This document shows, piece by piece, positions 50,970 to 63,992 of a DNA stretch of 64,000 nucleotides (positions within the stretch are counted from its first letter, which is position 1; each line of letters starts with the position of its first letter). The stretch covers positions 3,241,636 through 3,305,635 of the forward strand of contig NZ_CP117996.1 in the NCBI RefSeq assembly GCF_028743715.1. Direction: 5' to 3'. The stretch comes from Microbacterium sp. Clip185. GTDB lineage: Bacteria; Actinomycetota; Actinomycetes; Actinomycetales; Microbacteriaceae. The translations under genes were made by a program, and so were the position numbers. The notes under the pieces are model-generated. The model did no database searches, was not told the origin of the DNA, and saw only the letters and a list, made by a program, of their open reading frames with translations.

Positions 50970-51439
50970 GCGAGGATCCGACGAGGCGGGTGCGGGAAGC
51001 CGCATCCGCCCTCGGTCTTTCGGTGGAGGTGCGCGAGCGCCCCGAGGCGCGCAGCCTCCCCGAAGCCGCCGAGCTTCTGGGGATCTCGCCGGTCGACATC
51101 GTCAAGACGCTCGTCGTCAAGCGCAGTGACGACACGTTCCTGTTCGCCCTGATTCCGGGCGACCGGGCCATCGCCTGGCCGAAGCTCCGCCAGCTCGTGG
51201 GCGTCAACAAGCTCAAACTCCCGGATGCCGACGTCGCTCTGGCAGCCACCGGCTACGAGCGCGGCACGATCGTTCCTCTCGGCAGTACGACGGCCTGGCC
51301 CGTCTTCGCCGATGAGTCGATCCGTGGACGCCGTATCGCGCTCGGCGCGGGCGCCCACGGCTTCAGTCTGTTCGTCGACGCGGATGCCCTCCTGCAGGCG
51401 CTGGACGCCACCGTGGCGGATATCTCCCAGCCGCTCTGA
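50966..51439 (+). CDS. YbaK/EbsC-family aminoacyl-tRNA deacylase
   Basis: A 157-residue protein of the YbaK/ProXp fold: LGISPVDIVKTLVVKR (Lys of the deacylase pocket), FALIPGDRAIAWPKLRQLVG and GYERGTIVPLGSTTAWPVFADES. These trans-editing enzymes hydrolyse mischarged tRNA (for example Cys- or Ala-tRNA-Pro). GTG 50966 overlaps the previous stop. Exact specificity cannot be read. Confidence 0.9.
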   Translation: MSEDPTRRVREAASALGLSVEVRERPEARSLPEAAELLGISPVDIVKTLVVKRSDDTFLFALIPGDRAIAWPKLRQLVGVNKLKLPDADVALAATGYERGTIVPLGSTTAWPVFADESIRGRRIALGAGAHGFSLFVDADALLQALDATVADISQPL

Positions 51440-51454
51440 GCGCCCGCGGCCGGT

Positions 51455-52624
51455 TCAGCCGAGCGTGAGGTCTGCCTGCGGGATGAGGTATTCCCGCTGC
51501 AGCCAGTCTCCGAAGTGCGCGCGGGCGAGGCAGCTGGGTGCCGAGGAGCAACCGATCACGGGATCGTGCGCGGCGTACACCGCGAACAGCGAGGCCTTGC
51601 GCTCCAGTTGCGTTCCGGTGATGTTCGCGGGTCGCTCGGCCGACGGATAGCCGATCGCATACTCGACCTGCGCGCTGGGCGCGGCGCCCGCATCCACGGC
51701 GCGCGAGACGAGCGTGCCGACGGACGAGTGGTCGGGGTGGTCGCCCGCCGAGTCGTGCGCCTCCTTCGGCAGGTGTGTGAGTACACGATCGGGCGCGTAA
51801 CCGGCGAGGATCTCGGCGATCGACTTCTCCAGCGTTGCGACGGACACGGATCGCCCCTCGTCGATCGTGCGCAGCGACGGGAGCGCGCCGCTGAGCAGCT
51901 TCTCGAGCGTCTGCTGACCGGTGTAGATGAACGTCGTGCCGCTGAGTCCGCCATCCGGAAGCCGCAGGAAGAGGAGGGACACACGTTCGTCGTCACTCGG
52001 CTTCGTCATCGTGACCGTCATGCCGCTCGCGAGTGTGACCGATCGGTCGACCCACTCCCCGCTGCGACCGAGCATGGCGTCGTAGGCGGCGCGGATACCC
52101 TTCTCGCGCTCACTCGCGTAGGTGGACTCGCCCTCTCCCGCATCGGAGTAGGTGAAGAAGAACGTGCGGACGCAGCCCCCGTCGGCGAGCTCATCGTCGA
52201 TGACCGGATTGCCGAAGATCAGGTCGTCGTCGTAGTGCGCCCAGAAGGAGACGACCGTGCGGCCTGCGCAGGGCTGTTCGATGAAACTCAGCGGCGAGGT
52301 GAACGAGGAGACATCCGTGCGCCCCAAAGCCGACGGGATGTCCGCACACTGCTCCGACGTTGCGAAGAAGAGCGCCGCCTCCGCCGCCGGCTGGGTGGCC
52401 GCCGAGATCTGGGCGCCGAGAGATGCGGGGTCGATCGCCAGCTTCGTGGCGCAGCGGTCGATGATCGTCTGCACATCCCCCGCGGCGAGCGTGTTGGTCG
52501 GAGCAGCGGGGGACGTGTTCTCGATCGTCGGATGAGGCGGCTGCTGTCCACCCGCCGCGCACCCACCCATCCCGAGGGCCGCGACCAGCACGGCCGCAGC
52601 GGAGAGAACACGCCATCGCACCAC
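51455..52624 (-). CDS. PIG-L-type deacetylase-like lipoprotein
   Basis: A 389-residue protein with a lipoprotein signal (hydrophobic start, lipobox LGMGGC near residue 22) and a PIG-L/LmbE-like domain. Its zinc site reads FWAHYDDDLIFG (usual AHPDDD, with Tyr for Pro) and DHPDHSSVG. These enzymes de-N-acetylate sugar conjugates; the lipoprotein form would act at the outer face of the membrane. Cys pairs (C115-like and late C-SS-C) suggest disulfides. GTG start. Confidence 0.8.
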   Translation of the reverse strand: MVRWRVLSAAAVLVAALGMGGCAAGGQQPPHPTIENTSPAAPTNTLAAGDVQTIIDRCATKLAIDPASLGAQISAATQPAAEAALFFATSEQCADIPSALGRTDVSSFTSPLSFIEQPCAGRTVVSFWAHYDDDLIFGNPVIDDELADGGCVRTFFFTYSDAGEGESTYASEREKGIRAAYDAMLGRSGEWVDRSVTLASGMTVTMTKPSDDERVSLLFLRLPDGGLSGTTFIYTGQQTLEKLLSGALPSLRTIDEGRSVSVATLEKSIAEILAGYAPDRVLTHLPKEAHDSAGDHPDHSSVGTLVSRAVDAGAAPSAQVEYAIGYPSAERPANITGTQLERKASLFAVYAAHDPVIGCSSAPSCLARAHFGDWLQREYLIPQADLTLG

Positions 52625-52667
52625 TGATCATCCTCACTGCACGTCCGGCGATCATACGTGCCGCGGC

Positions 52668-53108
52668 TCACAGCTGAGGATGCGGGCCCTCCCACCCGGC
52701 CATGCGGCGTCCGATGTCGACGAGCCTCACGCGCCGAAGACCGGCGGCCTCCTGCGGGGTGAACCACGCGGCCTGGTCGGTGGACCCGCCCACCTCGTTG
52801 CGCAATCGTCCGCCGGTGATGTGCGCGCGGTAGAGGATGCGCAGCGTGTGCAGCGCTGATGCGGTCTCTGCCAGTCGCTTCGTGGCCGGGATCACGCGGG
52901 AATCGATGCCGAGGAGCTCGTCGACGGCCACGCGATAGCCGGTCTCCTCGCGCACTTCGCGCCGTACGGCCCGCTCGGGGTCCTCGCCCTCCTCGAGACC
53001 TCCGCCCGGCAGCGTCCACGCGCTGCGACGGCCCTCGTTCCAATGGGCCAACAGGATGCGTCCGGCATCGTCGGTGATGATCGCGTAGGCGGCGACACGC
53101 ATATCCAT
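52668..53108 (-). CDS. Nudix hydrolase
   Basis: A 146-residue protein with a canonical Nudix box: GGGLEEGEDPERAVRREVREETGY, where the REXXEE helix binds Mg2+. N-terminal MRVAAYAIITDDAGRILLAHW is typical. It hydrolyses a nucleoside diphosphate-linked compound; the substrate is not predictable. ATG 53108, or ATG 53102 two codons later. Confidence 0.92.
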   Translation of the reverse strand: MDMRVAAYAIITDDAGRILLAHWNEGRRSAWTLPGGGLEEGEDPERAVRREVREETGYRVAVDELLGIDSRVIPATKRLAETASALHTLRILYRAHITGGRLRNEVGGSTDQAAWFTPQEAAGLRRVRLVDIGRRMAGWEGPHPQL

Positions 53109-53174
53109 GACGTGACTTTAGCCGGGTGTGGATAACTCGCGCTCTGGTTCACGATGCTTCGCTAGCGTGACCGC

Positions 53175-53528
53175 GTGCCTCTGGATCCCGAAGAATCACT
53201 CGCGCAGATCGAGCGCGATGTCCGGCAGAGCGCTGACCGCGCCGCCAAGATGCCCGCATTCGAAGCCACCGTGTCCGCCATCCGCGGCGCCGCCTGGTCG
53301 TCCGCGCGCGACGTCTACGTGCAGGTCGACTCCACCGGACGCGTGCAGACCCTCCGCTTGGGCGAGACGGCTCTCGCCCGCGGCGCACAACGCCTTGCCT
53401 CCGACATCCTCGCCACGATCGTCTCCGCGGAGAAGAACGCTCACGCGGCGACGATCGACGCCGTCTCCGAGCTCCTGGGCGACGACGACCCCATCACCGA
53501 ACAGCTCCGCTCCACCGACACCCCCTGA
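53175..53528 (+). CDS. YbaB/EbfC-like small protein (EspL-type)
   Basis: A 117-residue protein with the YbaB-like layout: N-terminal helix with RQSADRAAKM, a central beta part (ARDVYVQVDSTGRVQTLRLGETAL) and a C-terminal helix (AQRLASDILATIVSAEKNAHAATIDAVSELLG). In actinobacteria such proteins often sit with type VII secretion substrates (EspL-like). GTG start at 53175. First of three same-direction genes. Confidence 0.7.
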   Translation: MPLDPEESLAQIERDVRQSADRAAKMPAFEATVSAIRGAAWSSARDVYVQVDSTGRVQTLRLGETALARGAQRLASDILATIVSAEKNAHAATIDAVSELLGDDDPITEQLRSTDTP

Positions 53529-53548
53529 TACGTCCGAAAGAGCCTCGA

Positions 53549-53869
53549 ATGACCGAGAACATCGCCCTTGATTTCGATCGGCTCCGGCAGCATGCCGCGC
53601 TGGTCACCTCGCTTGCCGATGACGTCACCGGCGCCATCTCGATGCTGAAGGGAGGCGATCTCGCCTCCAACGCCTTCGGCATCCTGTGCGCCTTCCTCGT
53701 TCCGCCCTCGATGGCGATGTCCGCGGCGGCGACCGGTCTCTTCGGCGCGGATCAGTCCCTGCTGCTTCGCACCGCGGGAGAGCTGCGCGACACCGCGGCG
53801 CAATGGGAGCAGTTCGAGGACGACACGGTCACCACCCTCCGCGACCTCGAGAATGCGCTGGGCCTGTGA
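53549..53869 (+). CDS. WXG100/EspC-like small secreted-type protein
   Basis: A 106-residue, all-helical protein without signal peptide (MTENIALDFDRLRQHAALVTSLADDVTGAISML then AGELRDTAAQWEQFEDDTVTTL). Two helices with a central helical turn (about residues 40-60) and W in the second helix match the four-helix-bundle partner proteins of type VII secretion (DUF2580/EspC-like). It probably pairs with the next gene product. 20 bp after the YbaB-like gene; its stop overlaps the next ATG by one base. Confidence 0.65.
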   Translation: MTENIALDFDRLRQHAALVTSLADDVTGAISMLKGGDLASNAFGILCAFLVPPSMAMSAAATGLFGADQSLLLRTAGELRDTAAQWEQFEDDTVTTLRDLENALGL

Positions 53870-55203
53870 TGACCACTCCCGCCGCTCTCGCCGCATCCGG
53901 TTCCTCCTTCGCGTCGCCCTACTCCGGCAGCAAGCTGCTCGATTCGGGCCACGCACTTTCCCAGGCCGTACGCAACGGCGACTGGCTCGAGGGCGGACTT
54001 GCCTTCCTCGACACCCTGGGCAACGCCGCGGCCGCCCTCGCGGATCCCATCGGCACGCTTGCGAGCATCGGGCTCGGCTGGGTCATGAAGTACCTGAAGC
54101 CGCTGAGCACCTGGCTCGACCAGCTGGCCGGCAGCGAGGCGAACGTCGCGGCCGTGGCCCAGCAGTGGACGAACGCCGGCAGCGCGCTGCGCGACACGGG
54201 CAACACGCTCGTGACGCGCCTGTCGGATCTCGACGGTCTCAGCGGTGACACCGTGCGCACCTACGTGCGCTTCGCGCAGGACACCGCGAAGCACATCGCC
54301 GCCACGGGCGACTGGGCCGATGCCGCGGCGGGCGGACTGCGCAGCGCCTCCTCGCTCGTCGCCAAGATGCAGGGCGTCGTGAAGAACGCCATCTCGCAGG
54401 TGGTCGCGACGGCGATCGAGGCGATGGCGGTCGTCGCCGCATCCTTCGGCCTCGGCATCGGCTACGCGATCGCACGCGTGGTCACCAAGGTGAACCAGCT
54501 CGTCAACAAGGTCGTGCGCCCGCTCACACAGGTCGTTCGCTCGGTGAAGTCCCTCGTGGGCCTGGTGCAGCAGCTCGGCTCGCTGTTCAAGAGCACCGAG
54601 CGCCTGAGCTCGTCGATCCTCGGCGGCGGCGCGAAGTCGACCACCGTGACCGCGGGTTCCGTGGTCGATGCTTCCGGAGCCACGAGGCTCGGCAACACCG
54701 CGCAGGCGAATCTCATCAGCGCAGGTCACAAGGCCGACAACTGGCACTTCGAGAGCACGCCCGTGGTGTCGACGGGTATCGGCGCCGAGGGAACGTTGAC
54801 CATCGACGGTCCGATGGCCGGCAGTGCCGGCGTCGCCTCCTTCGCCGGTGGCGGGCTGGCAGGTTCCGTCTCGGCGGCTGACGGCGCCGGAAGCGGAGCG
54901 CACGGCGTGTACGGCTCCGGTGCCGGTGCCTACGGGGCGGGTACGGGTTCGGCCTCCGGTCCGGGTAGTGCATCGTCGATCGTCGGTACGGGTGCGGCCG
55001 CATCCGCCGCGACCGCGGCAAGTGTCGGAAGCTCGCACGCCGCCGCTGCGGGCTCGCGCATGATGACGCCGGGAGCGATGATGGGCGGCGCCAGTCGGGA
55101 TGGCGGAGCGCGCAGCGGGCTCGGCATCCGTCAGGTCGTGCGCGAGATCGTCATCGAGGCGGATGCGGCGGAGGAAGAGCTCGCTACCGCAGAGCGCGAC
55201 TGA
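53869..55203 (+). CDS. Large helical protein with Gly/Ala/Ser-rich C-terminus, putative type VII substrate
   Basis: A 444-residue protein with no signal peptide. Residues about 20-250 are helical with amphipathic segments and a hydrophobic stretch (ATAIEAMAVVAASFGLGIGYAIARVV), and residues about 300-420 are Gly/Ala/Ser-rich low complexity, ending in a charged, helical tail. The layout (small helical partner upstream, overlapping genes, long helical protein with Gly-rich tail) resembles PPE/EspA-like secreted proteins. No EccC or other secretion gene is nearby, so the export route is unproven. Confidence 0.6.
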   Translation: MTTPAALAASGSSFASPYSGSKLLDSGHALSQAVRNGDWLEGGLAFLDTLGNAAAALADPIGTLASIGLGWVMKYLKPLSTWLDQLAGSEANVAAVAQQWTNAGSALRDTGNTLVTRLSDLDGLSGDTVRTYVRFAQDTAKHIAATGDWADAAAGGLRSASSLVAKMQGVVKNAISQVVATAIEAMAVVAASFGLGIGYAIARVVTKVNQLVNKVVRPLTQVVRSVKSLVGLVQQLGSLFKSTERLSSSILGGGAKSTTVTAGSVVDASGATRLGNTAQANLISAGHKADNWHFESTPVVSTGIGAEGTLTIDGPMAGSAGVASFAGGGLAGSVSAADGAGSGAHGVYGSGAGAYGAGTGSASGPGSASSIVGTGAAASAATAASVGSSHAAAAGSRMMTPGAMMGGASRDGGARSGLGIRQVVREIVIEADAAEEELATAERD

Positions 55204-55214
55204 GTCGTTCCGCG

Positions 55215-55246
55215 AACGCCCCCGTGCCGGCAGGTGCGGGGGCGTT
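55215..55246 (+). terminator. Terminator hairpin
   Basis: AACGCCCCCG at 55215-55224 and complement at 55237-55246 with a 12-nt loop, 11 bp after the preceding stop. Confidence 0.8.
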
Positions 55247-55336
55247 GCCCGTGCGCACCAAGGCACACTTGGACACATCGACGGCACGAACGGTTGCGGA
55301 GACGCATTCGGTGTCGCTCGGGGGAGGTATTAACTG

Positions 55337-55409
55337 TGGAGCCTAGGAGATTCGAACTCCTGACATCCTGCTTGCAAAGCAGGCGCTCTACCAACTGAGC
55401 TAAGGCCCC
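55337..55409 (-). tRNA. tRNA-Ala (anticodon TGC)
   Basis: 73-nt: acceptor GGGGCCT/AGGCTCC, anticodon loop CTTTGCAAG context (TGC), T loop TTCGAAT. Discriminator A at 55337; no encoded CCA. It lies just after tRNA-Ile, the usual pair next to gyrA in this group. Confidence 0.97.
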
Positions 55410-55422
55410 GTGAGAAGGGTGG

Positions 55423-55496
55423 TGGGGCTACCAGGACTTGAACCTGGGACCTCTTCATTATCAGTGAAGCGCTCTAACCGCCTGAGCTATAGCCCC
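55423..55496 (-). tRNA. tRNA-Ile (anticodon GAT)
   Basis: 74-nt: acceptor GGGGCTA/TAGCCCC, anticodon stem TTCAC/GTGAA type with loop CTGATAA (anticodon GAT), T loop TTCAAGT. Discriminator A at 55423; CCA encoded at 55420-55422. Confidence 0.97.
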
Positions 55497-55562
55497 GTTC
55501 GGCGCCTCGCGGCGCCAACCTCCAAGACTTTACCGGATGCGGACCGGTTTGACCAATCGCGG

Positions 55563-55963
55563 TCAGTTGGAGGTGAAGCCCACCAGCAGACCGCCGGTGA
55601 CCTTGACCGCGAGGTTGTAGATCCCCGCGATGACCGCGCCCAGAACCGTCACGACGATGAGGTTCAGGATGGCGACGACGGCCGCGAACGCCATGACCTG
55701 CGGGAGCCCCACGAACTGGCTGAGCGAGAGCGAGCCGTCCGAGAACGACTTGAAGAACTCATCGGCCTGGCCGATGAGCCCCGTCGTCTGCACGACCAGG
55801 TAGACCAGCAGGAACGACACGACGGTGACGATCGCCAGAGCGACCGCCGCCAGGAACGACAGCTTCACCGCCGACCAGAAGTCGACGTAGACGAGGCGGA
55901 GACGAACCTGCTTGGCGCTCGTCTTGCTGCTCGACTTCTTGGCGAGCTTGTCGGCTACCGTGC

Positions 55964-55967
<4 letters not shown>
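55563..55967 (-). CDS. DUF3566 membrane protein
   Basis: A 134-residue protein with two TM helices ([61 protein letters not shown]) and a basic N-terminus. This is the DUF3566 family always found downstream of gyrA in actinobacteria; function unknown. ATG 55967 overlaps the gyrA stop by four bases. Confidence 0.95.
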
Positions 55968-58522
<2,555 letters not shown>

Positions 58523-58560
58523 TCGTCTCTTCTTCTCTGCGTCGGTGTCGTGTCATCTGA

Positions 58561-58584
58561 CGGATGCGGCGCGCGCCGCATCCG
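58561..58584. repeat. 24-bp perfect palindrome between gyrB and gyrA
   Basis: CGGATGCGGCGC followed directly by its complement, in the 68-bp gap between gyrB (stop 58591) and gyrA (start 58522). As RNA it could form a hairpin acting as an attenuator or processing site in the gyrB-gyrA transcript. Confidence 0.75.
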
Positions 58585-58590
58585 GTGCGA

Positions 58591-60666
<2,076 letters not shown>

Positions 60667-60745
60667 CTATCAAGCGGAGGCTCATCACGGGGCGTGTACG
60701 CCCGTGTGGCGTCGTAAACGGACGCGAGACACGTCCGTACATGCC

Positions 60746-61237
60746 TTATCCGTAGGTATCCCGGGGACCGCGCCCTGGAACGGCTCTGGGACCCCATTTC
60801 CAGGAGGGGACGTCCGGGCCGACGAAGCGCACGTTCTGGACGCCCGCATCCGGGAACCGCTGCGCGATGGTCGTCACGATGTGCGTGCGCATCAGACGCA
60901 ACTGCTTCGCCCAGGCGGTCGAGTCGCACTGCACGGTGAGCACACCCGCATCCAGTCCTACGGGACGCGTGTGCCTCGCGGTCTCCTCACCGGCGACGAG
61001 CTCCCACTGGCGAACGAGGTCAGCGCGGGCCAGAAGTGGGTCCCAACCGGCCTGTTTCGTCCAGTGGGCGAGCACGTCGCCGACGCCGTGCGGATCGCGC
61101 CCGGGGGTGAACGGGGCATCCTCGTCGCCCGTGCCGCGACGGGTGCGCCTCTTCGCACCGCGCCGCGATGTCGGCTCGAGTCCGCGCAGACGCAGATAGG
61201 TGCTGAGCGTCTCGGGAACCTCGTCCTCGTCACTCAT
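60746..61237 (-). CDS. DUF721 (DciA-like) protein
   Basis: A 163-residue protein with the DUF721 core (HTKQAGWDPLLARADLVRQWELVAGEETARHTRPVGLDAGVLTVQCDSTAWAKQLRLMRTHIV) found between recF and gyrB in actinobacteria and related to the DciA helicase loader. This suggests a role in loading DnaB at replication start. ATG 61237 is within the recF gene end; the upstream extension to 61306 is not protein-like. Confidence 0.92.
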   Translation of the reverse strand: MSDEDEVPETLSTYLRLRGLEPTSRRGAKRRTRRGTGDEDAPFTPGRDPHGVGDVLAHWTKQAGWDPLLARADLVRQWELVAGEETARHTRPVGLDAGVLTVQCDSTAWAKQLRLMRTHIVTTIAQRFPDAGVQNVRFVGPDVPSWKWGPRAVPGRGPRDTYG

Positions 61238-62384
61238 CGTCGCTGACCTCGAGAATGCGACCAGCCTCGACGCGCACGGTGCGTCCGCGCAACTCCTCCG
61301 GGACATCCGCCTCGACCGCGGCAGTGACCACGACCTGTTCGAAGTCCGCCACGAGGGAGGCGAGCCGCATCCGTCGGTCGGCGTCGAGCTCGGCGAAGAC
61401 GTCGTCGAGGATCACGATGGGATCCCCCAGGAGCGAATCCGCGCGCAGCAGCTGTGCGGAGGCGAGTCGCAGTGCGAGCGCGACAGACCAGGACTCCCCG
61501 TGCGACGCGTATCCCTTCACCGGGAGTGAGCGGATGCGGAGCATCAGGTCGTCACGGTGCGGCCCGACGAGGGTCACGCCGCGGTCGAACTCGGCGGCGC
61601 GCTTGGCCGCGAGAGCTGCACGGAACGCCTCTGCCGTCACGACCCCGGACGCGACGCGCTGATCGCCGTCGTCCTCCGGATCGAACCCTGCGATGGAGTT
61701 GGCCCACTCGAGCTCCGGAGAGTGATCGGCGCCAGCGATGGCCGCGTAGGCGGCGACGAGGTGCGGATGCAGGTCGGCGGCGAGCCGTGCGCGTGCCTCG
61801 ATGATTTCGGTACCGAGCGCGATGAGTTTGTCGTCCCAGACGTCGAGAGTCGGGAGCGCGTCGCCGCGGAGGCCCCGTGCCCGCGCGGACTTCAACAGCG
61901 CGGTGCGTTGCTTGAGCACGCGGTCGTAGTCGGCGATGACGCCGGCGAGCCGGGGGGAGAGCTGGACCAGCAGCTGGTCGGCGAAGCGACGGCGCGCGGA
62001 GGGATCGCCCCGGACGATCTGCAGATCCTCCGGCGCGAACAGCACGACCTGCGCGTAGCGCGGCAGTTCCGCGGAGCGCACGGGGGCCCCACCGACGCGA
62101 GCCTTGTTCGATCCCTGCTTGTTGATCTGGATCTCGAGCTGGATGTGACGCTCTCCGTGACCGAGCCGGGCGCGGACGAAGGCGGCATCCGCTCCCGAAC
62201 GCACGAGCGGTGCGTCGGCCGACACGCGATGCGAGCCGAGGGTCGCGAGGTAGGTCACGGCCTCCGCGAGGTTGGTCTTTCCCTGGCCGTTTCGCCCGAC
62301 GAGGAGGTTCGCCCCGCGGGTGAACTCGAGGTCGGCGTGTTCGTAGTTACGGAAGTCGACGAGACTCAGGCGTTCCACGATCAC
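61230..62384 (-). CDS. recF: DNA repair and replication protein RecF
   Basis: A 384-residue SMC-like ATPase: Walker A GRNGQGKTNLAEA, signature in the C-terminal lobe (ALRLASAQLLRADSLLGDPIVILDDVFAELDADRR with Walker B). It loads RecA at gaps with RecO and RecR. It lies 31 bp downstream of dnaN, as usual. Its 3' end overlaps the DUF721 start by 8 bp. Confidence 0.97.
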   Translation of the reverse strand: MIVERLSLVDFRNYEHADLEFTRGANLLVGRNGQGKTNLAEAVTYLATLGSHRVSADAPLVRSGADAAFVRARLGHGERHIQLEIQINKQGSNKARVGGAPVRSAELPRYAQVVLFAPEDLQIVRGDPSARRRFADQLLVQLSPRLAGVIADYDRVLKQRTALLKSARARGLRGDALPTLDVWDDKLIALGTEIIEARARLAADLHPHLVAAYAAIAGADHSPELEWANSIAGFDPEDDGDQRVASGVVTAEAFRAALAAKRAAEFDRGVTLVGPHRDDLMLRIRSLPVKGYASHGESWSVALALRLASAQLLRADSLLGDPIVILDDVFAELDADRRMRLASLVADFEQVVVTAAVEADVPEELRGRTVRVEAGRILEVSDDE

Positions 62385-62415
62385 CGGACAACCCTACGGC
62401 GACGGTGCGACGCGA

Positions 62416-63564
62416 TCAGCGCAGCAGCAGGTTCGGCTGCAGCAGGTACTTGAACTCGCCCTCGCCGGCGCGCTCCACCGACGTCTGCGGCGTCACGAGG
62501 ATCGGGCTGAGCTTGTTCGCGTTGTCGCTGGAGGTGAAGGTGATGCGGGAGAACTCGCTGCGCACCGCCGAGAGCGACTCAAGCAGATACTGCGGGTTGA
62601 GCCCGAGGGTCACATCGTCGCCGGTCAGCGTCGCATCGACGGACTCGGAGGCGCGCGCCTGCTCGGTTCCCGACGCCTCCATCGCGACGCCTTCCGCAGT
62701 GAACGTGAAACGCAGGGGGGCGGAGCGGTCGAGCACGAGGGCGACACGACGCACCGCTTCGGCGAGCTCGGCCGTATTGACCACCGCGTGATGCGCGGTC
62801 TGCTCGGGGAACAAACGGCGTACCGGCGGGAAGTTGCCCTTGATGAGCAGCGACGTCACCGTCTTGTTGCCCGACGTGAAGGCGATGATCTCGCGATCAC
62901 CGGAACCGGAGAACGCGATCGAGATGTTCTCGCCGTGCGAGAAGGTCTTGCCGACCTCCTGCAGCGTGCGTGCCGGAACGAGAGCCGTGGTGGTCTCACC
63001 GTCGGTTGTGGCAGGACCGTCCCAGGGGATCTCGCGCAGCGCGACCCGGTAGCGGTCGGTCGCCACGAGGCTGAGCTGCGTTCCGCTCACCTCGAGCTGG
63101 ACACCCGTGAGCACGGGCGTCACATCGTCGCGCGATGCGGCGAAGGCCACCTGGGCGATCGCTGTCGCGAACTCCTCGGCGGGAACGAGACCTGACTCGC
63201 CGGTCACCTCGGGAATCGCCGGGTACTCCTGCACGGGCATCGAGGCGAGCGTGAAGCGTGCCGAGCCACAGGTGAGCAGGATGCCGTCGTCATCCACCTC
63301 GATCTGGATGGGAGCGTTGGGCAGGCGGCTGGCGATATCGGAGAGCAGCCGACCGTGCACGAGGATCGTGCCGGGCGCTTCGACCGAGGCGTCGATCGTC
63401 GTGCGCGCCGAAGCCTCGTAGTCGAACGCCGAGAGCGAGAGCCCCTCGGAACCGGCTTCGATGAGCACGCCCGCCAGGATCGGCTGCGGGTTGCGCTGGG
63501 GCAGGAGCTTGACGACGAACGATACGGCTTCGCTGAAAACGTCGCGATTGACCTGGAACTTCAC
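62416..63564 (-). CDS. dnaN: DNA polymerase III beta subunit (sliding clamp)
   Basis: A 382-residue clamp with three repeated domains: start VKFQVNRDVFSEAVSFVVKLLPQRNPQPILAGVLIEA and end LLQPNLLLR. It tethers polymerase III and other factors, including NucS. GTG 63564 is the start (GGAGAGGGAGCAC upstream); the frame open to 63663 is not protein-like. It lies downstream of the origin region and transcription runs away from it. Confidence 0.97.
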   Translation of the reverse strand: MKFQVNRDVFSEAVSFVVKLLPQRNPQPILAGVLIEAGSEGLSLSAFDYEASARTTIDASVEAPGTILVHGRLLSDIASRLPNAPIQIEVDDDGILLTCGSARFTLASMPVQEYPAIPEVTGESGLVPAEEFATAIAQVAFAASRDDVTPVLTGVQLEVSGTQLSLVATDRYRVALREIPWDGPATTDGETTTALVPARTLQEVGKTFSHGENISIAFSGSGDREIIAFTSGNKTVTSLLIKGNFPPVRRLFPEQTAHHAVVNTAELAEAVRRVALVLDRSAPLRFTFTAEGVAMEASGTEQARASESVDATLTGDDVTLGLNPQYLLESLSAVRSEFSRITFTSSDNANKLSPILVTPQTSVERAGEGEFKYLLQPNLLLR

Positions 63565-63706
63565 AGTGCTCCCTCTCCGGCGGGCTGGGCTTACCCATGC
63601 TAGTGCTGCGAATGGTCCAGACGAAGAACACGCTCTTGGCCCCCAGAGGTGATCGCACGCCAATGAAGAGTGATGTGAGAGTCATCTTGTTAACAGCTGT
63701 GCAAAC

Positions 63707-63715
63707 TGTGGATAA
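63707..63715 (-). promoter_or_regulatory. DnaA box (consensus)
   Basis: TGTGGATAA, the exact complement of TTATCCACA. Confidence 0.9.
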
Positions 63716-63821
63716 GTCGGTGGATGACTCTCGGCGCATGGGAACTACAAACGTGTGAGATGTGGATGCGCTGCGGAGGGAGCTGTCGAACGCGGATCGT
63801 GTGATTCGTGCCGCTCAAGCG

Positions 63822-63830
63822 TTCTCCACA
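63822..63830 (+). promoter_or_regulatory. DnaA box (one mismatch)
   Basis: TTCTCCACA; differs from the consensus at the third base. Confidence 0.65.
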
Positions 63831-63875
63831 CGTGATCGCCGTGTCGTTCACATCGCCCGTCGGCGTTTCGCACAG

Positions 63876-63884
63876 TTATCCACA
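63876..63884 (+). promoter_or_regulatory. DnaA box (consensus)
   Basis: TTATCCACA exactly. Confidence 0.92.
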
Positions 63885-63886
63885 AC

Positions 63887-63895
63887 TTCTCCACA
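63887..63895 (+). promoter_or_regulatory. DnaA box (one mismatch)
   Basis: TTCTCCACA two bases after the previous box, in the same orientation. Confidence 0.65.
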
Positions 63896-63964
63896 TGTGT
63901 GAAAGCGAGGATGAGGCTGCGCGGCGCGATTGTCAAATGAGAGTCTCCGGCCACCGGAAACGAC

Positions 63965-63992
63965 GAAGCCCACGGCGTGGGCCGTGGGCTTC
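63965..63992 (-). terminator. Terminator hairpin at window edge
   Basis: 12-bp perfect stem GAAGCCCACGGC / GCCGTGGGCTTC with GTGG loop. On the minus strand it would follow the gene beyond the window, most likely dnaA. Confidence 0.85.

Larger units (their letters stand above)
63565..63964. other. Replication origin region (oriC) with DnaA boxes
   Basis: About 400 bp without a gene, between dnaN and the off-window dnaA side. It holds the DnaA box TTATCCACA exactly (63876-63884, and complement at 63707-63715) and near-matches (TTCTCCACA at 63822-63830 and 63887-63895; TGTGGATGC at 63761-63769). This is the standard place of oriC in high-GC Gram-positives. Short AT-richer stretches (63680-63716) could be the unwinding element. 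Confidence 0.9.

Noticed and set aside
55200..55560. Possible rRNA operon beside tRNA-Ile and tRNA-Ala
   Set aside because: The tRNA pair is often inside rRNA operons, but no rRNA sequence is present; here they are the usual gyrA-linked tRNAs.
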